DNA of 24,692 bases, taken from assembly GCA_902490365.1 (NCBI GenBank), contig CABUDQ010000033.1, positions 1 through 24,692 on the forward strand, read 5' to 3'. Below the pieces are notes generated by a model that had not been told where the DNA came from, did no database searches, and saw only the letters and a program-made list of their open reading frames with translations. Source of the DNA: an uncultured Collinsella sp. Its GTDB lineage: Bacteria; Actinomycetota; Coriobacteriia; Coriobacteriales; Coriobacteriaceae. The translations under genes were made by a program, and so were the position numbers. Position 1 is the first letter of the stretch; every line of letters begins with the position of its first letter. This document shows positions 1 to 7,194 of the stretch, in pieces.

Positions 1-188
1 ATAATGTGTTGATTGCGATCACCGACCACCGCTCTCTGTGGACAAACGTTAAATAGCACAACCCCGCTCCCCAAAAACGGCTCGTACCATATCCCCTGCT
101 GCTTATCCCAGTTTATTGTCTCCTCAATGAAGGGGACTAGCTTCGTTTTAATTCCCTGGCATTTAATGGGGGGAACAATTACCGACAT
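1..188 (-). CDS. DNA adenine methyltransferase, D12 class, N-terminal part (runs off left edge)
   Basis: Reading the minus strand from an ATG at 188-186 gives 62 codons that stay open to the window edge, so only the N-terminus is present. An SD-like GGAGG lies four bases before the ATG. The peptide begins MSVIVPPIKCQGIKTKLVPF and continues with IWYEPFLGSGVVLFN and then AVVGDRNQHI. The EPFLGSG stretch matches motif I (SAM binding, FxGxG type) of the D12/Dam-like N6-adenine methyltransferases. The PPIK-QGIKTKLVPFI start replaces the usual FLKWAGGK start of the family. The upstream neighbour is an HNH endonuclease, so a type II restriction-modification role is likely (inference). The catalytic DPPY motif lies outside the window and target specificity cannot be read. 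The call rests on a motif match by eye. Confidence 0.85.
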   Translation of the reverse strand, partial: MSVIVPPIKCQGIKTKLVPFIEETINWDKQQGIWYEPFLGSGVVLFNVCPQRAVVGDRNQHI

Positions 189-233
189 CAAACCTCCGAT
201 GCGCCGTCCATGTTCAGACTCAAGGATTTTAGT

Positions 234-483
234 TTAGACGCTAGCTGGGACACAACACACGTTGCGCACATCAATATCCCTTTCCTCAACCCAAGAATCG
301 GCAGCGAAGCATGGCACGCACCCCCATATCCATCGTTAAGCCAAATAAAGCCAATACTCTTCGAAAATCATTCCTAATAATTAATAACGACCCTCAAATA
401 CTAAAAATGTCTCCGGATAACGAGGACGCTTAAGCAACGTCTTAACAACAATCGCTTTCAACTCGGGCTTTCCATACGGACCC
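234..483 (-). pseudogene. Possible decayed reading frame between HNH nuclease and methyltransferase
   Basis: The 295 bases between the HNH stop and the methyltransferase start hold no intact gene. In the minus frame one step off the HNH frame, a protein-like translation runs through two in-frame TAA stops (381-383 and 336-338) to a third stop at 234-236. Segments include PYGKPELKAIVVKTLLKRP before the first stop and WVEERDIDVRNVCCVPASV before the last. No convincing ATG with an SD opens it. It could be a degraded small gene, the tail of a former longer nuclease or methylase, or chance. I do not recognise a family. Confidence 0.25.
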
Positions 484-1260
484 CTACCCCTTAAACACCA
501 TATCGTTGTGATATTCAATAAACTCAGCTCTTGGGGCGAATCGTTTCGGAAGCGTAATCGGCTCTCCGTTGTAGCGCCACAAGTACTCGTCCTCAGGAGT
601 TTCGTGCTCGACCACGCTAGACACCACTATCTTTAGGTCCTTCGTAATGGTGATTAGTCCCCGGTCGAACGCTTTATCGTGCAATGCGTTCAAAAGCAAG
701 CCGTTGTCGGGCGCGAGTCGCTCCGTCTTTGGATCAGAGACTTTCCAGGGCTTGATATGGCTAGCAACCAACAGAGCCTTGTTCGTTAGCCCCGTCAAGC
801 AGCATCTTGAATCGTAATTGACGAGCAGGGTATTTCGAAAGAACTCCTGGTTCACCCGCATCGAAACAATTGCCTCGCGCTCCTTGCCCTCTGGCAAATC
901 AAAGCCGATCGTCTCTTTCAGCTCATCACTTAGCGGTTCTTTAAAATCGAAACGGTTGAGGAAAACCTCAGTCGCCTCCTCGACAAGCTCATCACCAGCA
1001 GAGGAATACTCAGCCCAAACCATCTTGTCCATTTTGCTTGCATGGGTCATTCCAACCTTGCCGCGAGCACGTCGACGCTCATCGAATGATGCAAGGTTCC
1101 AGATTTTTAGAGCAACCGCGCCCGGCGTTCTGCCAATGGCCTTAGCTAGCGCCTGGACATCCTCGTTTGTATCATCAACCTTTTTCGATGGTAGGGCGAG
1201 GTACAGAAACAGAGCCGCAAGGGTTTCTTCCCTCGACCATTTGCTTCCACGACCAGCCAT
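484..1260 (-). CDS. HNH endonuclease, COG3440-like putative restriction enzyme
   Basis: A 258-aa protein. The ATG at 1260 was chosen because GAGGAG sits about six bases upstream; an in-frame ATG 21 bases earlier lacks this. The N-terminal region (KWSREETLAALFLYLALP, then LAKAIGRTPGAVALKIWNLA) matches the helical DNA-binding-like domain of COG3440 proteins, followed by the family's GMTHASKMDKMVW segment. The C-terminal third is an HNH nuclease: CCLTG, then ASHIKPW (first His), then DNGLLLNALHDKAFDRG (Asn and second His). The family cuts double-stranded DNA and often accompanies methyltransferases. Here the next gene downstream on the same strand is a D12 adenine methyltransferase, so a type II R-M pair is the best reading. 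The family is secure; the restriction role is inferred. Confidence 0.85.
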   Translation of the reverse strand: MAGRGSKWSREETLAALFLYLALPSKKVDDTNEDVQALAKAIGRTPGAVALKIWNLASFDERRRARGKVGMTHASKMDKMVWAEYSSAGDELVEEATEVFLNRFDFKEPLSDELKETIGFDLPEGKEREAIVSMRVNQEFFRNTLLVNYDSRCCLTGLTNKALLVASHIKPWKVSDPKTERLAPDNGLLLNALHDKAFDRGLITITKDLKIVVSSVVEHETPEDEYLWRYNGEPITLPKRFAPRAEFIEYHNDMVFKG

Positions 1261-1338
1261 GATTGCTCCTCGCCCGCGCACCGCTCACGTAATAGGTCCA
1301 GGATAATCCCGCGGGGGACCGCGGCCGCCGCCTTTTTC

Positions 1339-2166
1339 TCATTCGTCGGTGAATGATTGAAACAACGGCACCTCCCTGCGCTCCTCATACCCTCGCTCAA
1401 GTTTCTTCCCAAGCTCGGCAGCGCAGCGCTTCGTTTCCTTAGAAAACAGGTCATCGATAGCCCTGTCGATTCGCGTGCAAGTCTGCCGGTGCTCGTTCTT
1501 CCAGGGCAGGTTGAGTCCCAAACTCGCATCCCAATAGCCGCCGAGTTTGGCGTTGATCACTTCCTCGGGATACAGCACGTCGCGGCGAATCCCTTCGATC
1601 GCCTCGTCCTCGTCCATATCACAGGCTGTCTCGCCCTGCACGAGGCACTTGCGCAGCTCCTTTTGCGCCCGGATGCTGTTCAGCATGCGAACGCACACCA
1701 CGGCCAAAAAGCGGTAGCGCTCGCACAGGTCCCACTCGCCGCCGAGCCATACGCGATGGCCCAGCATTTCGCTCGCGGACTCATCATCCATCAAGATCAA
1801 TTCCCACGGACGTACTTTGGCGAGCACATCCTCACCTAGCATTTGAACGCCGCCGCGTGTAAAGATGCACGGCTCCACGTCGTAATAGCCAAAGCCGTGG
1901 CCTGCACCACGACGATTGATGACGTGCTTGGGCAGCAGGACGATATTGTCGCTGGGCTCGGGGTCAACCTTGCGCAGCTTTTTGACCTTGCGGCGGGCGC
2001 GCTTTAAGCTGCGCTCGTTATCGACACGGCCGCGGCCGTCCGGCTTGCCGCCGTATCGCAGGGCAACCTCGCGCGCCAGGATCTTTGTGTCCGCAGCGCA
2101 CAGCAGGTCGCTCACGGTGGGCAGGTCTTCCCACTCAATGCCGTCGACATCCCAAATCCTGCTCAT
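1339..2166 (-). CDS. Hypothetical protein, 275 aa
   Basis: The start is taken at the ATG at 2166 (MSRIWDVDGIEWEDLPTVSD) because AAGAGG lies about seven bases upstream; the frame is open 22 codons further with no better start. It is a soluble, charged protein with no signal peptide or membrane segment. Visible features are a basic stretch (ERSLKRARRKVKKLRKVDPE, about residues 55-75), a centre rich in Trp and acidic residues (LILMDDESASEMLGHRVWLG) and a C-terminus with many Arg, Lys and Glu. I do not recognise the family. It lies between the ClpP-like gene and the HNH gene, all on one strand, and may belong to either cassette. Codon use and the clear SD support it as a real gene. Confidence 0.7.
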   Translation of the reverse strand: MSRIWDVDGIEWEDLPTVSDLLCAADTKILAREVALRYGGKPDGRGRVDNERSLKRARRKVKKLRKVDPEPSDNIVLLPKHVINRRGAGHGFGYYDVEPCIFTRGGVQMLGEDVLAKVRPWELILMDDESASEMLGHRVWLGGEWDLCERYRFLAVVCVRMLNSIRAQKELRKCLVQGETACDMDEDEAIEGIRRDVLYPEEVINAKLGGYWDASLGLNLPWKNEHRQTCTRIDRAIDDLFSKETKRCAAELGKKLERGYEERREVPLFQSFTDE

Positions 2167-2240
2167 GTTCAACCTCTTTCTGGCCGTTAAACTACGCGAT
2201 CGTTCGCCCCGCTCTATATGCCCACAAGACATGAGCCCCG

Positions 2241-2843
2241 CTAGAGCGCCTTCTTACTCGGAGCAATCGCCTCGTCCACCAGACCCAACTCCAGAGCGCG
2301 CCTGGCGTTGCACCAGCAGTCGCGCTCGGTGAGCTCGTGGAACTCCTGGGCGCTCAGGTTGCCATGCTCGGCCAGCAGCTCGTCCAGCTCGGCGCGCATG
2401 GCCGCCGTGTGCTGGGCCACGATCTCGATATCGGTCTGCTGCGCCATGCCCGTGCCGCCCATCAACTGGTGGATGAGCACTTGCGTGTGGCGGTATACCT
2501 GGCGGTGGTCGCCGCAGGCCAAGATCACCGCGGCCATCGAGGCCACGACGCCCTCGCCCACCGTGATCACGGGGCAGTCGAGCGACTGCATGGTGTCGAT
2601 GAGCGCCAGCCCCGCCGTAACGCTACCGCCCGGGCTGTTGATGATGAGGGTGATGGGCTCGGTGGCGCTCTGATGCTCCAACACCAGCATGGACTTAATA
2701 AGGCCATTGCAGGTCACATCGTTGACCTCGCCTTCCAGCAGCAGCACGCGGCTGTTAAGCAGCTCACTTGCCATATCGACGGCGGCAACGCGACCGTCCT
2801 TGGACTTCTTGATAATGCTAGGCTCACGATACATAACGGACAT
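2241..2843 (-). CDS. ClpP-like serine protease (Clp protease proteolytic subunit paralogue)
   Basis: A 200-aa protein, the usual ClpP length, starting at an ATG with AGAAGGGA about seven bases upstream. The ClpP catalytic triad can be placed: Ser102 in VVASMAAVILACG, His125 in VYRHTQVLIHQLMGG, and Asp175 in ELTERDCWCNARRALELGLVD. The oxyanion motif INSPGGSVTAGLALIDTM is also present. ClpP forms tetradecameric degradation chambers fed by ClpX, ClpA or ClpC. No Clp ATPase lies nearby; instead the upstream gene is a VirD4-like ATPase. The divergent spacing of motifs (ASMAA rather than ASMGA) suggests a paralogue rather than the housekeeping ClpP, so no symbol is given. A chamber partner and its targets are unknown. 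A related phage or translocation-type ClpP is the alternative. Confidence 0.88.
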   Translation of the reverse strand: MSVMYREPSIIKKSKDGRVAAVDMASELLNSRVLLLEGEVNDVTCNGLIKSMLVLEHQSATEPITLIINSPGGSVTAGLALIDTMQSLDCPVITVGEGVVASMAAVILACGDHRQVYRHTQVLIHQLMGGTGMAQQTDIEIVAQHTAAMRAELDELLAEHGNLSAQEFHELTERDCWCNARRALELGLVDEAIAPSKKAL

Positions 2844-2887
2844 GGTAATTCCCTTCTAAACGGAATCGGTAAGGAAGTAAAACGAGG

Positions 2888-2920
2888 CCGCACGGCTAGC
2901 GGCCAATGGAAGCCGTGCGG
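2888..2920 (-). terminator. Hairpin terminator downstream of the VirD4-like gene
   Basis: The 10-bp perfect stem CCGCACGGCT / AGCCGTGCGG has a 13-base loop. Read on the minus strand it is followed by CCTCGTTTTA. It lies between the end of the VirD4-like gene and the ClpP-like start and would separate or attenuate transcription between them. Confidence 0.55.
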
Positions 2921-2957
2921 TCAAATAGGCAAGATGGAGCGCGCGAAGCTGCAAGGA

Positions 2958-4442
2958 CTAATCCCTCAGCCACTTGGCCGCATTGGGATGGTCGCCGCAA
3001 AAATACTTCTTGGCACGGAAGGGGCGCATGCCGGTTACTTTGACCAGGCAGTCGGTACGCGGCATAAGCCCCACCTCGCCCGGGGTTATCACGCAACCGC
3101 GCACATCGACGGCAGTACGCTCGGCGCCCACGTAATTGGTGCCCAGAACCGACTCGCCGCACAGATTGCTTATGTACTCCTGTGTCGCGATGTTGCTGCC
3201 GCCGCCCATATAGATCAAGCTGTCGCAGTTATCGAGGATGGTAAGCGCTGCGGATTTGCCGTACGCACCATCGAGCTGACTCAGCGATTGCGCGCACATC
3301 AAAAAGCTAATGCCACGGCTGCGCACGGTCGCAATACTCCGCTCAAAATCGGGAATGCGGCCCACGTTGGGAAACTCATCCAGAATAAAGTGCACGTGGC
3401 GCTGCAAATGCCCGCTGGGGTTGGAATCAGCGCGGCGCTGGGCCAGGTTAAACAGCTGCTTAAGGGCAACGTTCGCAAGCCATGCATTGGTCGAGTCGTT
3501 GTCGCTCACCTTAAGATCGATTACGCGCTTGCCCTCGTCGATACGGTCGAGGCGCATCTCGTCTTTCTCAAAGACGCGCATGAGCTGGGGGGTCTTAAGC
3601 CGCGAGATGGTCGCGTTAAGCGTGATCAGAATGCTCTTAAGCGTTCTATCGGCTGCCCCGCGAAAATCACGATACTGTTCAACGCCATACAGGTCCGCGT
3701 TCGCAGAATCATACTTGCCAAGAAATTCCTTGGACTCCACCTGCTCCACAAGGTGATCCAGCGGAAATCGTCCCTCGCCATCTCCCGTAACCTTGATGAG
3801 TGCCGCCAGCTTAAAGACGTTGTTCATCTTAAGATAGCGTCGCGGAGCTGCGGGATCCCCGTCCGGCGCAAATGTGCCGGCAAGGCACTCTAAGAGGAAC
3901 AGGATTCCAATAATCGCTCGAAGTAGCAGATCGCTCGCATTGTCCCAAAACGGATCGTCCCTAAAGCTACGCCTGTCAGGATCGACCCCCTCCATGATTG
4001 ACGCCACTGTGGTGGGGATATCCTCGACATCCATCACGTAGCGCAAAGGATCGTACCCGGACGACTGCTCGGGATTGATGGTGTCGAGAACCGTTACCTC
4101 GTAGCCGTCCTCCTCGAAGCCCTTCCCCGTACGGCGCAGCAGCTCGCCCTTGGTGTCCGTGACCACATAGCAGCACTCGTGGTGATTGAGCAGGTTGGGC
4201 AAAATGAAACTCGCCGTTTTGCCGCTGCCGGTACCGCCAAAGGCAAACACATTGTTGGACACGCTCGTCTCCCAGTGCTTGTCGCCCTCGTAGAAAGCCA
4301 CCGTGGCACCTTGCGCCAAGATCACATCGCGCTGCTCATCGCCGGATGACAGCGTCTGCATTTCCTCCTTGGTCGCCCACTTCTTGGTCTGATACTCCGT
4401 TTGCTGCGCGGCCTCGTAGCCGTACATCTTAATGACCGACAT
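2958..4442 (-). CDS. VirD4/TraG-like type IV coupling ATPase, soluble form
   Basis: A 494-aa protein. The ATG at 4442 has AAAGGGG upstream; the frame extends 29 codons further without a supported start. Walker A is GGTGSGKT (residues 69-76, Lys75) in VFAFGGTGSGKTASFILPNL. Walker B is FILDEFPNVGRIPDF (DEF at 355-357), followed by the typical ATVRSRGISFLMCAQSLSQL. These are the signatures of the T4SS-DNA-transfer (TraG/VirD4) family, which pumps DNA or protein substrates into a conjugation channel. The usual N-terminal membrane segments are absent: the protein starts with a charged soluble region and Walker A comes only 70 residues in. No relaxase, VirB4 or channel genes are visible. It follows the 305-aa gene by 38 bases, so the two are probably one operon. 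Confidence 0.88.
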   Translation of the reverse strand: MSVIKMYGYEAAQQTEYQTKKWATKEEMQTLSSGDEQRDVILAQGATVAFYEGDKHWETSVSNNVFAFGGTGSGKTASFILPNLLNHHECCYVVTDTKGELLRRTGKGFEEDGYEVTVLDTINPEQSSGYDPLRYVMDVEDIPTTVASIMEGVDPDRRSFRDDPFWDNASDLLLRAIIGILFLLECLAGTFAPDGDPAAPRRYLKMNNVFKLAALIKVTGDGEGRFPLDHLVEQVESKEFLGKYDSANADLYGVEQYRDFRGAADRTLKSILITLNATISRLKTPQLMRVFEKDEMRLDRIDEGKRVIDLKVSDNDSTNAWLANVALKQLFNLAQRRADSNPSGHLQRHVHFILDEFPNVGRIPDFERSIATVRSRGISFLMCAQSLSQLDGAYGKSAALTILDNCDSLIYMGGGSNIATQEYISNLCGESVLGTNYVGAERTAVDVRGCVITPGEVGLMPRTDCLVKVTGMRPFRAKKYFCGDHPNAAKWLRD

Positions 4443-4480
4443 TGCACGGCCCCTTTCTTGTCGATAGTTCTGCGTGATTG

Positions 4481-5398
4481 CTAGGAAATACGGTCGACGT
4501 CTGCGCCCTCCTTGGGGCTCGTCGCACACGGCAACTTGACCGCACCGTCAATCAGACGCTCGGTTTGCGCCACATAGCTCTCGCGCGCCGCGATTGAGAC
4601 TGACCCGTCGCGCAGATATGCAAGCAATGCATCAATCATCAGCTTGTCGAGCAGGCCATACTCTTTGGCCTGAGCGAAGTTGAGGGTGTAGCGGTCCTGG
4701 AGCTCCCGTACCTTAGTTGCCAAATCGATTTCCATCTTTTCCTCCATGCAATAAAAGTTCTCCCGATTGTCCGAAAGAGCCTCAAACGGGCGTTTGACGC
4801 ATAGCTCAAAGTTGAAACGCGGACTGGTATCGAATACGTGTCTCTGCACCTTGAGATAGCGCTTATAAAACATGACGGCATCGTCCTCGTCCGCCGTAAA
4901 ACCGCGCGACCCATCGCGATGCACGTGGTCGCAGGGTCTTTTGTAGTCAATGCTTCGCACAAAGCGAGACAGAATATATCCACCTTGTTCAGACGAGTAC
5001 TTCATACCTGTCGTAACCTGCTCGAACATGCGCACACCGCTCGACTTAAAGCGCGGATTGCTTCCGTGCTCAAACATGCCAATTAAGATGGCCATGCAGT
5101 GCGCGCAGTTATCGCGCTGGGGAAAATACAGCGACAACAAAGCGAGCGACGCTGCGGCCAAAAGCTCGCGGGCCTCGTGCACATCGTCTCGATACTGCTC
5201 GGGCACCAGCCCGGGAATATCGGGCGAGTGCTTTTCCAGCACGTCAACGAGTGCCTTGGCCAAGCGCTCGGTATCCTGCTCGCCGCAGTACGGATACGGA
5301 AACGGCATCTCTGCCTTCCCGTTCTTTTTGCACATGCTGCGGAGATCTTCGTCGATCGTGTTGAGGAACACCTCGTAAATGCTGTCTTCATTCTTCAT
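4481..5398 (-). CDS. Hypothetical protein, 305 aa, partner of VirD4-like ATPase
   Basis: It starts MKNEDSIYEVFLNTIDEDLR at an ATG preceded by AGGAAGAAG at normal spacing, and is the first gene of a minus-strand unit with the VirD4-like ATPase. I do not recognise a family. A helical, moderately hydrophobic patch (LLAAASLALLSLYFP, about residues 77-91) is followed by a Cys/His cluster (RDNCAHCMAILIGMF). Further on is a His-rich segment with Asp and Arg (RPCDHVHRDGSRGF), and the C-terminus is helical and charged. There is no signal peptide and no clear transmembrane helix. Tight linkage suggests that it works with the ATPase, perhaps as an adaptor or substrate-recognition protein (inference only). 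A metal-binding role for the Cys/His residues is possible. Confidence 0.75.
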   Translation of the reverse strand: MKNEDSIYEVFLNTIDEDLRSMCKKNGKAEMPFPYPYCGEQDTERLAKALVDVLEKHSPDIPGLVPEQYRDDVHEARELLAAASLALLSLYFPQRDNCAHCMAILIGMFEHGSNPRFKSSGVRMFEQVTTGMKYSSEQGGYILSRFVRSIDYKRPCDHVHRDGSRGFTADEDDAVMFYKRYLKVQRHVFDTSPRFNFELCVKRPFEALSDNRENFYCMEEKMEIDLATKVRELQDRYTLNFAQAKEYGLLDKLMIDALLAYLRDGSVSIAARESYVAQTERLIDGAVKLPCATSPKEGADVDRIS

Positions 5399-5518
5399 GA
5401 ATGCTTCTTCCTATCCGGTTGCGGATGTTTGTCGATAAGTCTGTTCTATGTTTTAGAATGGTCTGAGGCATGGACGATGACAATCGACCTAACCTGTAGC
5501 TTCGTTAGTGAAATCACC

Positions 5519-5570
5519 CTGCTTGATAGCGCAGTTTACCTAAAGGCTGTGTAGCGATTGCATCAAGCAG
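5519..5570. promoter_or_regulatory. Inverted repeat in divergent intergenic region (candidate operator)
   Basis: The 290 bases between the two divergently transcribed units (305-aa gene and HsdM/S-like gene) contain no gene. CTGCTTGAT at 5519-5527 is repeated in inverse as ATCAAGCAG at 5562-5570, 34 bases apart. A shared regulator could bind here and loop the DNA. A TTGTCA-like -35 for the minus-strand unit can be read at 5483-5478, but its -10 is weak. Confidence 0.3.
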
Positions 5571-5599
5571 TTTGTATTGAGTTGGTTTTGGATTACTTC

Positions 5600-5624
5600 G
5601 AGAATAGCACAGTGCTCTGTTCTC
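5600..5624. promoter_or_regulatory. Imperfect 25-bp palindrome upstream of HsdM/S-like gene
   Basis: A dyad centred at 5612 starts GAGAATAG and ends CTGTTCTC, with 9 of 12 positions pairing. It lies immediately upstream of the candidate -35 for the plus-strand gene at 5689, a normal place for an operator. No regulator gene is adjacent. Confidence 0.3.
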
Positions 5625-5628
5625 GTCA

Positions 5629-5658
5629 TTAGAAATTATCAAAATTTTCTGCTAATAT
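5629..5658 (+). promoter_or_regulatory. Candidate promoter of HsdM/S-like gene
   Basis: A good -10 (TAATAT, 5653-5658) lies 18 bases after a weak TTAGAA -35 (5629-5634) in an AT-rich stretch. The start codon follows 30 bases later with GAAGAAAGGG as SD. Confidence 0.45.
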
Positions 5659-5688
5659 ATAACCCACTAAGAAGAAAGGGCTCTATAC

Positions 5689-7125
5689 ATGCGTGAAACA
5701 ACATCATTGCCACGTCTCACCGCCGCCGCCCTCTCACGCGCGCTTAATCTGGAGCAGGGCAGCCGTCTACTCACCGTCCGTCTGCCTGGCGCCATCGACT
5801 GTAAGGCGCTTCGTGAATGTTTCAGCCTGAACAGCAACGGCGTACCCGATATTTGCGAGCTTGAACCCGGCAGGCAGGGCGCGGGCAATGGCGATGCGGC
5901 TCCGGTGTTTATCGACGCATCGGGGTATTACCGTACGGGCAAACACGACATCGAAAAAGAATGTATCGCCTTGATCGATTACTTAGAGCCCGGCTACCTC
6001 GATTTCTGTGACTGGGTTCCCTTTATTTGGTGTCTGTATGCGCTCGCCCTTTCGAATCGCACTCGCGCAGCCGTAGTGCTGCCCGCCGACCTACTCGATA
6101 AAGCCGAGCAGGCGCGCACGATCCTGATACGCGAAGGACTCATCGAGAGCGTCGTGTATTTGCCACTTTCTGAACCCAGGCCCTACATGACAAGCGCGCT
6201 TCTCATATTGTCTTCAGGAAATCGCAGCGTTGCATTTCGCAGCGCAATCGAATCCGGGCCGCGTTTTCGATATGTGACAGAAACATCGTATTACTCAGAT
6301 ATCACCTTTTCCATCTCCCCCGACTGGGCCCGCATTGATACCAATACGCCCAGATCAACGCCTATCGAAACGTCCACTTTTGCCACGCGTGAATTGCTGC
6401 TGCATCGCGCAGCCCTCTCAAAAGGCAAAATCAGCCTTATCAGCCTCACCCGAAACTACAGGGCTACGCTCGGTGACGCTTTTACGCGAGTAGCTCCATT
6501 TATGCCCCGCGAGAGCACCACATCAAACGACATTGATGCAATCGAGGTACGCCGCATCTCATCTCAGGATTTTCAAGATGGCAACCTTCTACCCGCATAT
6601 GCTGTAGAGAGTGCAAATAGCTCGGATTCCAAAATCGTAAAGGTGAACCCCAGCGTTCTCGATCGATATGAGCTCCGCGCTGGAGATATCGTCATGCCAC
6701 GCATGCTGGGTCGCTACGGCGCGTCCAACCTGCTCGTCGTCAGCGCCGATGACGCGAAGCAACACCTAGTTGCTTCGCATAACACCACCGTCATTCGCCC
6801 GTCGTTCCAAACGATGACCGAAGAGGAGCGCGTAGTGTTTTCGGAGATAATCGTTGGATACCTTACCGAAGGCCATGGGGCACAGCTGATTCAAGCATTA
6901 ACCGAAGCAGCCAGCATCCGCGCCATCCGCCCTAACGACCTGTTCGAGATCGAAGTCCCGCCAGCGCTCGACCCGCGCACGCGCGAGTACAGCGAATCCA
7001 TCAATCGCTTTGCCGAGGTCGTAGAAACAAAGAAACAAGCCGAGGCTGCCGTCGCCCAAGCCCAGCGCAACCTCGAAGTCGCAAAAAAGACCATCACCGA
7101 AGTGCTCGACCAAATCTGCGAGTAA
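5689..7125 (+). CDS. HsdM-remnant / HsdS-like fusion protein (type I R-M related, probably no methylase activity)
   Basis: A 478-aa protein starting at an ATG with a good SD. Residues about 85-180 resemble the late part of an HsdM N6-methylase domain: TRAAVVLPADLLDKAEQART, then IREGLIESVVYLPLSEP and SALLILSSGN, where HsdM has RAAVVLP, a helix, then LIEAVIxLP. The earlier SAM-binding (DPxxGxG) and catalytic (NPPF/Y) motifs are not found. From about 285 on it looks like an HsdS target-recognition domain (VRRISSQDFQDGNLLP, YELRAGDIVMPRMLGRYG, VASHNTTVIRP), ending in a long helix/coiled coil (residues about 435-475) like HsdS spacer helices. It is an intact gene with promoter and terminator, so it is not plainly a pseudogene. 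A DNA-binding, non-methylating role is inferred. No hsdR is present. Confidence 0.7.
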   Translation: MRETTSLPRLTAAALSRALNLEQGSRLLTVRLPGAIDCKALRECFSLNSNGVPDICELEPGRQGAGNGDAAPVFIDASGYYRTGKHDIEKECIALIDYLEPGYLDFCDWVPFIWCLYALALSNRTRAAVVLPADLLDKAEQARTILIREGLIESVVYLPLSEPRPYMTSALLILSSGNRSVAFRSAIESGPRFRYVTETSYYSDITFSISPDWARIDTNTPRSTPIETSTFATRELLLHRAALSKGKISLISLTRNYRATLGDAFTRVAPFMPRESTTSNDIDAIEVRRISSQDFQDGNLLPAYAVESANSSDSKIVKVNPSVLDRYELRAGDIVMPRMLGRYGASNLLVVSADDAKQHLVASHNTTVIRPSFQTMTEEERVVFSEIIVGYLTEGHGAQLIQALTEAASIRAIRPNDLFEIEVPPALDPRTREYSESINRFAEVVETKKQAEAAVAQAQRNLEVAKKTITEVLDQICE

Positions 7126-7148
7126 CACATAGGCAGCAGTAACGCCCC

Positions 7149-7183
7149 AAGCCGGCGGCGGGACCAGCTCCTGCCGCCGGCTT
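7149..7183. terminator. Hairpin between convergent HsdM/S-like and AbiEii genes
   Basis: An 11-bp perfect GC-rich stem (AAGCCGGCGGC / GCCGCCGGCTT, loop 13) lies 23 bases after the plus-strand stop and 11 bases from the end of the minus-strand gene. There is no long T tract on either side, so termination would rely on the strong stem. Confidence 0.6.
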
Positions 7184-7194
7184 AACTGTCTGGG

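Noticed and set aside
13..237. 74-aa plus-strand frame at the left edge
   Set aside because: The opposite strand encodes a recognisable D12 methyltransferase N-terminus with an SD.
1308..1325. CCGCGG-GGGA-CCGCGG hairpin as a terminator
   Set aside because: Only a 6-bp stem with no T tract in the direction of the adjacent minus-strand gene.
2337..3893. 518-aa open frame on the plus strand
   Set aside because: Antisense to the ClpP-like and VirD4-like genes, both with clear motifs; no SD, and the composition is typical of a shadow frame in GC-rich DNA.
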